From Leptotrichia trevisanii DSM 22070 (lineage in GTDB: Bacteria > Fusobacteriota > Fusobacteriia > Fusobacteriales > Leptotrichiaceae), in NCBI RefSeq assembly GCF_000482505.1, contig NZ_AXVL01000025.1, forward strand, positions 13,737 to 50,730: a stretch of DNA of 36,994 nt, given 5' to 3'. Positions 17,072 to 24,475 of this stretch are shown in pieces (position 1 is the stretch's first letter; each line of letters opens with the position of its first letter). The translations under genes and the position numbers were made by a program. The notes under the pieces are model-generated. The model was not told the DNA's origin, ran no database searches, and saw only the letters and a list, made by a program, of their open reading frames with translations.

Positions 17072-18460
17072 ATGAAAAGCATACTAAAACTCATACGCCG
17101 TTTTATAATAACATTAATATTAAGTTTTATTTTACTTCTATTCTTAAATATTTTTCTATACGGACTATGGATTGTTAAATATGTGTCAAAGGAGCCTCCT
17201 ATGAACTATACTTTTAAAGTAGCAACTATGTTAAAATTTGAAAATGGCAAATACACTTTGCCTGACAAAATAACTGCTGACTTAAAAAAACAAAATATAT
17301 GGGCAATCTTAATTGACAATGATTCAAAAAAAGTTATATGGCAAACTGACAATTTACCTGATGATATTCCAAAAGAATACTCTATATCTGATATTGCCAT
17401 ATTTTCACATGCCTATATAAAAAATTATCCTGTTTTCACCTCTAAAGTTGAAAATAATTTACTTGTACTGGGCTATCCTAAAAACAGTTATTGGAAATAC
17501 CCAATAGCCAGCTGGAAATATGGAATCATTAAAAATATTCCAAAATTTTTACTTGTACTTCTGTGTCTAAACATAATTTTCATATTTTTAATATATTTTA
17601 TTTCCAACTCTAAACTTTTAAGTTCTGTAAATCCAATAATAAAAGGTATACAAAATTTACCTAAAGATATGCCTGTATATGTTAAAGAAAAAGGGGTTTT
17701 GTCAGAACTCGCAAAAAGTATAAATAAAACTTCTGAAATCTTGCAAAATCAAAGAGAACAACTGCGAAATAAAGATACCGCAAGAGCCAACTGGATTGCA
17801 GGAGTTTCCCACGATATTCGCACCCCTTTATCAATGATAACGGGATACACAAGTCAGTTAAAGGCATCTTCAAATTTATCAGATGACACAAATAAAAAAC
17901 TTTCTGTAATTTTAAAACAGAGTGAACGCATAAAAAACTTAATAAACGATTTAAACCTTGCTTCCAAACTGGAATACAATATGCAACCTTTTGAACAAAA
18001 AAGAGAAAATGTGATAGCACTCGTTAGACAAGTTCTCGTTGATTTTTTGAATATGGATATTGATGAAAAATTTCCAATAGAATGGAAAACTGACAGCGAA
18101 TTTACATCCTGTTTTGTCAATGTTGACAGCAACTTAATAAAGCGTGCCTTGTCGAATCTAATTCAAAACTGTATCAATCATAACGAAAACGGATGTACAA
18201 TCTATGTTTCAATAAAAGAAGATAAAGATAACTGTGTAATCTGTGTTGAAGATAACGGAGCAGGAGTTTCTGATGAACAACTGAAAAAACTCAATAATAC
18301 TCCACATTATATGGTTTGTAATACAGATATTACTGAACAGCGACATGGATTAGGACTTCTCATTGTAAAACAAATTATTGATGTCCATAGTGGTAAAATT
18401 ATAGTAAAACACAGTCAATACGGAGGTTTTAAAGTCATTTTACACATTCCAAAATTATAA
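17072..18460 (+). CDS. Membrane sensor histidine kinase, partner of the response regulator
   Basis: With the ATG at 17072 the product has 462 residues. A GGAGG site 9 nt upstream supports this start over an earlier TTG at 17054. Membrane helices lie at about 9-35 and 156-178 and enclose an extracytoplasmic region of some 120 residues without a recognised domain. The dimerisation domain has WIAGVSHDIRTPLS with His247, and the catalytic domain carries the N box NLIQNCINHN and the DNGAGVSD and HGLGLLIV motifs. The signal is unknown. No ABC transporter is adjacent, unlike the bacitracin or lantibiotic sensing systems of Firmicutes that this kinase otherwise resembles. Confidence 0.92.
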   Translation: MKSILKLIRRFIITLILSFILLLFLNIFLYGLWIVKYVSKEPPMNYTFKVATMLKFENGKYTLPDKITADLKKQNIWAILIDNDSKKVIWQTDNLPDDIPKEYSISDIAIFSHAYIKNYPVFTSKVENNLLVLGYPKNSYWKYPIASWKYGIIKNIPKFLLVLLCLNIIFIFLIYFISNSKLLSSVNPIIKGIQNLPKDMPVYVKEKGVLSELAKSINKTSEILQNQREQLRNKDTARANWIAGVSHDIRTPLSMITGYTSQLKASSNLSDDTNKKLSVILKQSERIKNLINDLNLASKLEYNMQPFEQKRENVIALVRQVLVDFLNMDIDEKFPIEWKTDSEFTSCFVNVDSNLIKRALSNLIQNCINHNENGCTIYVSIKEDKDNCVICVEDNGAGVSDEQLKKLNNTPHYMVCNTDITEQRHGLGLLIVKQIIDVHSGKIIVKHSQYGGFKVILHIPKL

Positions 18461-18543
18461 TAAACCTTTACGGATTTGTGGTAATGAGCAATCCTGCGAA
18501 AAAAAACATAATAAAAATAGTAATAACCGTTGTTAAACAAACT

Positions 18544-18590
18544 AAAAAAATTGTCTAATTGTTTCAATAAAGAAATAACTAGACAATTTA
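18544..18590. terminator. Bidirectional terminator between the kinase and the OmpA-like gene
   Basis: AAATTGTCTA (18548-18557) and TAGACAATTT (18580-18589) form a perfect 10-bp stem. On the minus strand it is followed by seven T, and on the plus strand by an AT-rich tract, so it can serve both converging units. Confidence 0.8.
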
Positions 18591-18621
18591 TAAAAATATT
18601 TTTATTAATTAATGATTATTA

Positions 18622-19149
18622 CTATTTTGTAGCTTTGAATTCGATTCTTCTGTTTTCAAATCTTCCTTGTTCAGTATCATTTGGAGCGATCGGTTCAGAT
18701 TCTCCTCTTGATTCTACACCTATGATTCTTGCAGGATCTAATCCAAATTCTATCAATTTATCTCTAACTGCTACTGCCCTTCTCATACCTAAAGCCATAT
18801 TATAAGCATCAGAACCTTTAGAATCTGTATGTCCTATAATTGTTAATTTGAAGTCATGTTGTTCAGCATAATCTTTAACGTTTCTCAATAATTCAAAGTA
18901 TTGAGGTTTAACTACTGATTTATCAAAATCAAAGTTTAATCTTCCAGAATCGAATGCCCAAACTTGTGGTTCTGGAGCTGGTTCTGGTTCCGGTGCTGGA
19001 ATTGGTTCTGGAGCTGGCTCTTCTAACTCAAGAGCGTTAATTCTAATTGTATTTTCTCTCATTTGAGTAGTTGTCAGCCTTCTTGCCATTAGTGGTGAAG
19101 CAACTAACAACCCTAGTGCAATTATTGTTGTTGTTGTTCGTCTAACCAT
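18622..19149 (-). CDS. OmpA-family peptidoglycan-associated envelope protein
   Basis: The 175-residue protein has an N-terminal signal-like helix (TTTTIIALGLLVASPLMA), a Pro-Glu-Ala repeat linker (PAPEP units, about residues 45-62) and a C-terminal OmpA/MotB domain: FDFDKSVVKPQYFELL, IIGHTDSKGSDAYN, with Asp and Arg (NRRIEF) for diaminopimelate binding. It has no beta-barrel, so it is more like Pal or the OmpA C-domain than true OmpA. It probably tethers the outer membrane to the cell wall. Its ATG overlaps the end of the lipoprotein gene by 28 bases and has its own GAGAGG site, so translation is coupled. It is the last gene of the FadA-like operon. Confidence 0.88.
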   Translation of the reverse strand: MVRRTTTTIIALGLLVASPLMARRLTTTQMRENTIRINALELEEPAPEPIPAPEPEPAPEPQVWAFDSGRLNFDFDKSVVKPQYFELLRNVKDYAEQHDFKLTIIGHTDSKGSDAYNMALGMRRAVAVRDKLIEFGLDPARIIGVESRGESEPIAPNDTEQGRFENRRIEFKATK

Positions 19150-19319
19150 GTTTCAGCCTCTCTTTCTAACGATCTATATTTTTGGCTACCTGGATTTGGT
19201 TTGTTTTCTTTTAAATAATCTTCTATATGGTTCAATCTAGTTGTGTTATAATCTACCAATTTTGCGTTTGTACAAGACAAAGCTCCTAATCCTACGAATA
19301 ATAATGCTAACTTTTTCAT
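19122..19319 (-). CDS. Small outer-envelope lipoprotein
   Basis: The 65-residue product has a signal peptide with lipobox GALSC and a short mature part rich in charged residues and ending in four Gln (REAETWLDEQQQQ). The frame is open up to 19343, but the AGAAAGGA site is about 10 nt from the ATG at 19319, which begins a standard MKKLALLF signal sequence. I do not recognise a family. It sits in an operon with FadA-like and OmpA-like genes and overlaps the latter. A role in assembly or anchoring of the surface complex is inferred. Confidence 0.75.
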   Translation of the reverse strand: MKKLALLFVGLGALSCTNAKLVDYNTTRLNHIEDYLKENKPNPGSQKYRSLEREAETWLDEQQQQ

Positions 19320-19373
19320 ATTTTTCATTTCCTTTCTAAACATCCAATTTTATTTTTTTCTCTCTCTTTACTC

Positions 19374-19862
19374 TTAGTTCATTCTATTTTGAATAGTATC
19401 TAATCTTTGTTCCATTTGATCTAACATTTCGTTTGTTTTATGGAATTTTTCAATGTTACTGTTGATTTGATCCACTCTTTTTCTAATTCTTTGAATTTCT
19501 ACGTCCATCATTTTACTTTCAGACATATTTTTTCTTTGAGCTCTTAAATCTCTTGTTCTTGTTTTTCTTTGTTGAGCCGCTTCTTTTGCTTTTTCCGCTC
19601 TTTCTTTAGCTTGTGCCCTAGCAGCTTCTATTTTTTGACGTGCCTCTTGACTTACACCTGTAGGTTCAGCTACTTCTTCAACTGGAACTACCACTTCTTC
19701 TTCTACAACACCTTTTGCTGCTTCTTTAGCTTGTTGGGCTTGTCTTTGCTTAGCTACTTTAACTAATCTTTGCACAGCGGCATCAGTATTTGTTGGAGCT
19801 GAAAATGATACTTGACTCATCGCTAACACCATTACAGCTACTAATCCTAATATTTTTTTCAT
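19374..19862 (-). CDS. Secreted Ala/Glu/Lys-rich coiled-coil protein
   Basis: The product from the ATG at 19862 has 162 residues: a signal peptide ending FSA, an acidic valine-rich stretch (GVVEEEVVVPVEE), then about 60 residues of alternating charge (ARAQAKERAEKAKEAAQQRK) and a C-terminal helix ending in EQRLDTIQNRMN. A longer frame to 19910 exists, but AGAAAGGA is spaced for the shorter start. The helices should form long coiled coils in the periplasm or on the surface. It has no recognised domain. Its neighbours suggest envelope scaffolding or support of adhesins. Confidence 0.75.
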   Translation of the reverse strand: MKKILGLVAVMVLAMSQVSFSAPTNTDAAVQRLVKVAKQRQAQQAKEAAKGVVEEEVVVPVEEVAEPTGVSQEARQKIEAARAQAKERAEKAKEAAQQRKTRTRDLRAQRKNMSESKMMDVEIQRIRKRVDQINSNIEKFHKTNEMLDQMEQRLDTIQNRMN

Positions 19863-19937
19863 TGATTTTCCTTTCTTGAATAATATTTTATAAAAAATAT
19901 CGTCCTTCAAAATAACTAAATTTTTAATTCTTTATTT

Positions 19938-20324
19938 TTATTTAGTTGTTCTTCTAGATTTTTTTGGAGCGTTTTTAACGCCATCTCTTCCAAGAACGCT
20001 GTCAAATTCTCCTAATTCTTTTTCTTCTCTTTGTACACTTCTTACTACTCTTTCATAGAAGTCTACTCTGTCTGCTGCTTTAGCTGCGTTGTATTCTAAT
20101 TTTTCAATTGGAGATTTTCTTTTAACTACTTCTTTTTCTTCAATAACACCATCTTCATCAATTGTAACTAATTTTTCAGTTGTCATTTTTGGTTCTTTAG
20201 GTGTTTTTAAACTTTTGTAGTAATCATCTCTGGCTTGTTTTAATATTTCTTGTGGAGAAGCTGCCATCATAGGCACAGATAATACTGCTACTATCCCACA
20301 TAACAATAATTTTTTTGCTTTCAT
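19938..20324 (-). CDS. Secreted small helical protein of the FadA-like operon
   Basis: The 128-residue protein starts with a clear signal peptide (MKAKKLLLCGIVAVLSVPMMAA). The mature part is highly charged, with TIDEDGVIEEKEVVKRK in the middle, a helical VDFYERVVRSVQREEKELGEF segment and a basic tail (KKSRRTTK). I do not recognise a family. It is second in the operon, 23 nt after the FadA-like gene. Size and helical content resemble the small proteins accompanying fusobacterial adhesins, but the function is unknown. Confidence 0.72.
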   Translation of the reverse strand: MKAKKLLLCGIVAVLSVPMMAASPQEILKQARDDYYKSLKTPKEPKMTTEKLVTIDEDGVIEEKEVVKRKSPIEKLEYNAAKAADRVDFYERVVRSVQREEKELGEFDSVLGRDGVKNAPKKSRRTTK

Positions 20325-20347
20325 CTTTTAATTACCATTCCTTTCAA

Positions 20348-20734
20348 TTAATTCATTACTGATAATAATGTATCCAATTCTGCAATTTTTTGTTCCTTTG
20401 CTGCAATAGATTTGTTTATGTTTTTATAAAGAGTTTCGGAATTATTCAGTATTTTTTTATATTTGTCCCTGTGCCATCTAACTTCTGAATCTACTCTTAA
20501 TTTTTCTAATAATTTTTCTCTGTCAGCCTGTTTAGATTTTAAATCTTCAACTTCAGCTTCCAATTGTGCTTTTTGTTGTCTATAGCTTTCTTTTTGTGCT
20601 TCTTCTTTTCTCATTAATTCATTGAATTGGTTTTCAATTGAATTTAAGCTGCTTTCCAAGCTCTTTTTTTCAGCAGAGAAACCTATTGACGAAACCATCA
20701 TTATTCCAACTAAAAAGAATATTGTCTTTTTCAT
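20348..20734 (-). CDS. FadA-family adhesin
   Basis: The 128-residue protein has a signal peptide (ending GFSA) and a mature chain of about 107 residues predicted as a helical hairpin. It follows the pattern of Fusobacterium nucleatum FadA: SLESSLNSIENQFNEL, a Glu/Gln-rich first helix, RWHRDKYKKIL at the place of FadA RFYKSQYQDL, and a second helix ending LDTLLSVMN. FadA forms filaments and binds host cadherins; whether this homologue does so is unknown. It opens a five-gene envelope operon, with a strong AGGAGG site and a promoter with phased repeats upstream. Confidence 0.85.
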   Translation of the reverse strand: MKKTIFFLVGIMMVSSIGFSAEKKSLESSLNSIENQFNELMRKEEAQKESYRQQKAQLEAEVEDLKSKQADREKLLEKLRVDSEVRWHRDKYKKILNNSETLYKNINKSIAAKEQKIAELDTLLSVMN

Positions 20735-20781
20735 TCGATTTTCCTCCTAATTATTTAATTCCATAACAATAAATGAATATG

Positions 20782-20813
20782 AAATCACTATTAAATCACT
20801 TACCTATCATCAC
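20782..20813. promoter_or_regulatory. GTGAT repeats in the leader of the FadA-like operon
   Basis: On the plus strand AAATCAC occurs at 20782 and 20793 (11 bp apart) with TCATCAC at 20807; in the sense of the operon these read GTGATTT and GTGATGA. They lie at about +3 to +34 from the predicted transcription start. The same heptamer is repeated upstream of the autotransporter at 5224-5250. Confidence 0.45.
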
Positions 20814-20822
20814 TTATTTAAT

Positions 20823-20851
20823 ATTATACCAAATTATATAAAAAAATACAA
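20823..20851 (-). promoter_or_regulatory. Promoter of the FadA-like operon
   Basis: On the minus strand TTGTAT (20846-20851) and a perfect TATAAT (20823-20828) are 17 bp apart, and the -10 box has the extended TG element. The leader is about 80 nt. Confidence 0.7.
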
Positions 20852-20943
20852 TTAATTTTTCAAATAAAATACAAAAATTTTCTTTTTTTATATCATAACC
20901 ATAAATAAAATCAGTAAATACGCCTTTCTTTACAATATTATTT

Positions 20944-21399
20944 TTAAATATTTTTTAATTTTCCAAAAATTTCTTCCACTGTTTTAACATTTTCAATTTG
21001 TTCAACTAATTCTTCTTCATATGATAATTTTGAAATTTCAGCCAGCAAATCTAGATGTTCTTTTTTTGTTTCTTCTGGAGCCGCAATCATAAATATTAAT
21101 TTTGAAGGCTCTCCATCCATACTTTCAAAATCTACACCTTCACCAGAAATACCCAAGGCAAGGGAAAGTTTTTTTACAAGCGGTGTTCTTGCATGTGGAA
21201 TAGCTATCCCATCCTGCATTCCAGTTGGTGTCAATTTTTCCCTTTCGTTTATTTCCTTTACAAATTCTTCCAAATCTTCTGAGTCAAGCACTCCACTTTT
21301 TACAAATAATTGTGCCATTTCTTTAATAATCTGAGTTTTTGTTTTTCCTTCCAAATTTAATTTTACCCTTTCAGGCACTAAATATTCCAATATTTTCAT
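20944..21399 (-). CDS. Stand-alone PTS EIIA domain protein (fructose/PtsN type)
   Basis: The 151-residue protein is a single EIIA-2 domain. The phosphorylatable histidine is His69 in GIAIPHART, and the typical SKLIFMIAAPEETKKEHLDLLAEIS stretch is complete. No EIIB, EIIC or sugar-enzyme gene is adjacent, so a regulatory role, as for PtsN-type proteins, is as likely as sugar transport. It is last in the run metB-like, nuclease, obg, miaA, EIIA. The ribosome site (AAGGAG) is unusually far from the ATG, with a hairpin between them. Confidence 0.88.
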   Translation of the reverse strand: MKILEYLVPERVKLNLEGKTKTQIIKEMAQLFVKSGVLDSEDLEEFVKEINEREKLTPTGMQDGIAIPHARTPLVKKLSLALGISGEGVDFESMDGEPSKLIFMIAAPEETKKEHLDLLAEISKLSYEEELVEQIENVKTVEEIFGKLKNI

Positions 21400-21407
21400 G
21401 TTTTTAT

Positions 21408-21432
21408 ACAGGATAAATCCTGTAATCTCCTT
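21408..21432 (-). promoter_or_regulatory. Shine-Dalgarno site separated from the EIIA start by a hairpin
   Basis: AAGGAG (21427-21432) lies 27 nt before the ATG at 21399. Most of the spacer is a perfect inverted repeat, ACAGGAT and ATCCTGT with two bases between (21408-21423). If the hairpin folds, the effective spacing falls to about 11 nt. Confidence 0.5.
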
Positions 21433-21433
21433 T

Positions 21434-22351
21434 CTAAAATTTTTTCCATTTTTTCAGAATGTCATCTAACATTTGTTTTTCAGACATTACTGATAAATTA
21501 TAAGTAATATAGTTTTTTTCTTTTCTGAACCACGTCAGCTGTCTTTTTGCATATCTTCTGCTTTCCATTTTTATTTCTTCAATCGCTTCATCCAGCGTGA
21601 TTTTTCCTTCAAAATATTTAAACAGTTCCTTATATCCAATTGAAGATATTTTGAAAACACTTTCCTTATACTTATTATATACTTTTTGTGCTTCTTCGAC
21701 AAGCCCTTTTGAAATCATAATTTCCACTCGTCTGTTAATCCGCTCATAAAGTTCCTTTCTATCCCGTGTAAGAAATATTTTAAGAAATTCATAATTATTA
21801 TTCTTGACATTTTGAACACGCAATTCGCTAAACTTTCCGCCAGTCAAAAGGCAAACTTCAATAGCCCTGACTAACCGTAATTTATTGGATAAATCAATTT
21901 CATCATAGGACTTTTTATCCAGGCTTTTTAAAATTTCCTGTAATTTTTCAATACTTTTACTTTCCAGCTCAGCCCTGATTTCTTCATCCTTTGAAGGCAA
22001 TTTTGCAAATCCATCTGTAATTGATTTTATATAAAGTCCTGTTCCACCTGCGATAATGACATTTTTCTCCTTTTTTTCACAATTTTTATTCAAAATATTG
22101 TTTACAGCCTTTTCAAAATCTCCCACAGAATAATCTTCGTCAGGGTTTACAAGATCCATCATATAATGTGGTATTCCCTGCATTTCCTCATGAGTTACCT
22201 TTGCTGTTCCAATATCCAGTTCCTTATAAACCTGAGATGCATCCGCCGATATAATCACTGCATTTAGCCGCTTTGCAAGTTTTATTGACAAATCCGTTTT
22301 TCCTACTCCTGTTGCGCCTGCAATGACAATCCCTTTTAATTTTTTTTGCAT
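21434..22351 (-). CDS. miaA: tRNA dimethylallyltransferase
   Basis: The 305-residue protein is full length for MiaA. It has the P-loop GATGVGKTDLSIKLAK at the N-terminus, the SADASQVYKELDIGTAKVT and HYMMDLVNPDEDYSVGDF substrate motifs and AGGTGLYIKSI. It transfers a dimethylallyl group to N6 of A37 in tRNAs reading codons that begin with U. It lies 78 nt after obg and its stop is followed at once by the ribosome site of the EIIA gene, so they are probably co-transcribed. Confidence 0.96.
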   Translation of the reverse strand: MQKKLKGIVIAGATGVGKTDLSIKLAKRLNAVIISADASQVYKELDIGTAKVTHEEMQGIPHYMMDLVNPDEDYSVGDFEKAVNNILNKNCEKKEKNVIIAGGTGLYIKSITDGFAKLPSKDEEIRAELESKSIEKLQEILKSLDKKSYDEIDLSNKLRLVRAIEVCLLTGGKFSELRVQNVKNNNYEFLKIFLTRDRKELYERINRRVEIMISKGLVEEAQKVYNKYKESVFKISSIGYKELFKYFEGKITLDEAIEEIKMESRRYAKRQLTWFRKEKNYITYNLSVMSEKQMLDDILKKWKKF

Positions 22352-22429
22352 TTTCTAATTTTTTATCCTCCCTATTATAAGTAAACCACATTTTTCTTTT
22401 TTTGCAAATATTTTTATAAAAATTTATTA

Positions 22430-23713
22430 CTAAATCACATATTCAAATTCATATCCAGCAATAATTATAATATCCCCTTCTTCAACTCCAGCCTTTTCAA
22501 GCTCTGTTTCCATTCCAAGACTTCTCATCTTCTGAAGGAAATTTATTATTCCCTCTTCTCCGATAAACACATACTTTTTAAGCACATCATCCACAATACG
22601 TCCATCCACTTCAAATACATTGTCAGCTGTTTTCTTGACAATCCAGTCATCTTTCTTATTGTTTTCCTGAATAAGCTCTTCAACAGAATGAACTTCCTCC
22701 AGCTCTTCCCTAGGTATTTCCTGAATTAATTCCCATGCTTTTGATAAAACTGGCTTTAATCCATCATTTGCGATTACAGAAACTGGATACACATATTCTG
22801 CCCCATTTTCCTTCACAAATTTTTCAAATTCATCATATTTTTCATCCTCGTAAAGCATATCAATTTTATTTGCTACTACAATTTGCCGCTTTTGAGATAA
22901 TTTTTCGCTATAATTTTTTAATTCATGATTTATTTTTACAAAATCTTCCTTAGGATCACGTCCATCCAGCCCTGAAATATCCACAATGTGAACAATCAGT
23001 TTACATCTTTCAATATGCTTTAAAAATCTATCTCCAAGTCCCACTCCCTCGTGAGCCCCTTCAATAAGCCCCGGCACATCAGCCACTACAAAACTTTCCT
23101 CGTCTCCCATTCTGACAACTCCCAATTTAGGCTTCAATGTCGTAAAATGGTAACTTGCAACTTTTGATCTGGCAGCTGAAACTTTGTTAATAAAACTTGA
23201 TTTTCCAACACTTGGGTAACCTACGAGAGCCACATCTGCAAGCAGTTTTAACTCCAGCTTTATTTTTAATTCTACTCCTTCACGTCCACTTTCTGCTATT
23301 CGTGGGGCTTTTTTTACTGATGACTTGAAATGGATATTTCCACGTCCGCCATCTCCACCTTTCAGAAATATTACTTTTTCATTTGGGTTGTCCAAATCAA
23401 GCAACAGTTTATTTGTTTCAAAATCCCTAATCATCGTTCCGACTGGAACTTTTATAATCAAGTCTTCCCCTGATTTTCCAGTAGAACGTGCAGCAGAGCC
23501 TTTTGTGCCATCCTGTGCCTTAAATTTTTTACTGCTCTTAAAATCCACAAGCGTGTTAATATTTGGATCAGCAATAAAGACAATATCTCCGCCTTTTCCG
23601 CCATCTCCGCCATCAGGCCCTCCAAACTGCACAAATTTCTCACGTCTGAATGTAGCCGCTCCGTCCCCTCCGTTTCCAGAAATTACCGTAATTACACTTT
23701 CATCTATAAACAT
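22430..23713 (-). CDS. obg: Obg-family GTPase
   Basis: The 427-residue protein has the glycine-rich Obg fold at the N-terminus (SGNGGDGAATFRREKF, GGDGGRGN), a GTPase domain with G1 GYPSVGKSS, G3 DVPGL and G4 NKID, and a C-terminal OCT domain. It is an essential ribosome-associated GTPase involved in large-subunit assembly and stress response. It lies between the nuclease gene and miaA in a same-strand run. Its more common neighbours, the ribosomal protein genes rplU and rpmA, are not in this window. Confidence 0.97.
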   Translation of the reverse strand: MFIDESVITVISGNGGDGAATFRREKFVQFGGPDGGDGGKGGDIVFIADPNINTLVDFKSSKKFKAQDGTKGSAARSTGKSGEDLIIKVPVGTMIRDFETNKLLLDLDNPNEKVIFLKGGDGGRGNIHFKSSVKKAPRIAESGREGVELKIKLELKLLADVALVGYPSVGKSSFINKVSAARSKVASYHFTTLKPKLGVVRMGDEESFVVADVPGLIEGAHEGVGLGDRFLKHIERCKLIVHIVDISGLDGRDPKEDFVKINHELKNYSEKLSQKRQIVVANKIDMLYEDEKYDEFEKFVKENGAEYVYPVSVIANDGLKPVLSKAWELIQEIPREELEEVHSVEELIQENNKKDDWIVKKTADNVFEVDGRIVDDVLKKYVFIGEEGIINFLQKMRSLGMETELEKAGVEEGDIIIIAGYEFEYVI

Positions 23714-23770
23714 TTTATCATCCTTTTCCTTATTTACTTTTTTTTCATTTAATAAAATTACTTAAACTCA

Positions 23771-24457
23771 TTATTTACTTTTTGTTTTGCCTGTTGCTGC
23801 CGCTTTTTTTTCTCTTCTATAATTCCACGGCTCTACATACCCTCTTTTTCCAAACAGTCCGAGTTTATTCTTTTTGGCATTTTCCTGATAAGCCTGCATT
23901 CTAGTATCATTTTTATCATATTCCTGATACCACCACGCATTTCCAGCCTTTACCATTTCCTCATTTACATTTTTCCCGTTAGCATAGACTACAGCCACTG
24001 TTCTGCCGTATCTATCCCTATTTTTCTCTTCAATTTCAAGCATTTTCCCACTTACCAGCTTTTCCAGTGCCTGCTTGCTCTCATTCCCATAATCCTGCGA
24101 CTTTTCAGGAGCATCAATTCCAAACATCCTAATTTTTATAACTTCTCCGACAAATTTCCCATTTTCCACTTTCTGAACATTCATAGTATCACCATCACTG
24201 ACTTTTATAGCCTGATACCCTTTCAGAATAGTCGGATTCTGCACAGTTTTAGTATTTGAAGAATTATTTTTTGCACTTCTTGAAGCTGTACTTTTTTTAG
24301 AATTACTTGTTTTCACTCTTTTTTTACCCAATCCTGAATTTACCCCATTGTATGCAAACCCAAATATTGCAATCAACACAGTAATTATCGCAGCAATCAG
24401 TTTTTCATTTCCAACTTTTGAACTTCTTCCAGTTCTTTTTCTTCTTTTTGTTGCCAT
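23771..24457 (-). CDS. Membrane-anchored thermonuclease (staphylococcal nuclease family)
   Basis: The 228-residue protein starts with a basic cytoplasmic tail (MATKRRKRTGRSS), one membrane helix at about residues 19-38 and a Ser/Lys/Asn linker. The nuclease domain from about 85 has VSDGDTMNV, RMFGIDAPEKSQDYG and RDRYGRTVAVV, with the arginine and acidic residues of the active site in place. The catalytic domain would face outside the cytoplasmic membrane, where it could degrade external DNA or RNA for nutrition or DNA processing. It lies 18 nt after the PLP enzyme gene, likely in the same transcript. Confidence 0.88.
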   Translation of the reverse strand: MATKRRKRTGRSSKVGNEKLIAAIITVLIAIFGFAYNGVNSGLGKKRVKTSNSKKSTASRSAKNNSSNTKTVQNPTILKGYQAIKVSDGDTMNVQKVENGKFVGEVIKIRMFGIDAPEKSQDYGNESKQALEKLVSGKMLEIEEKNRDRYGRTVAVVYANGKNVNEEMVKAGNAWWYQEYDKNDTRMQAYQENAKKNKLGLFGKRGYVEPWNYRREKKAAATGKTKSK

Positions 24458-24475
24458 CTGTTTTTCCTTTATTCT

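Noticed and set aside
23325-23765. Plus-strand frame of 146 codons over obg
   Set aside because: The Pro-rich product is the complement of the Gly-rich Obg domain; obg is certain.
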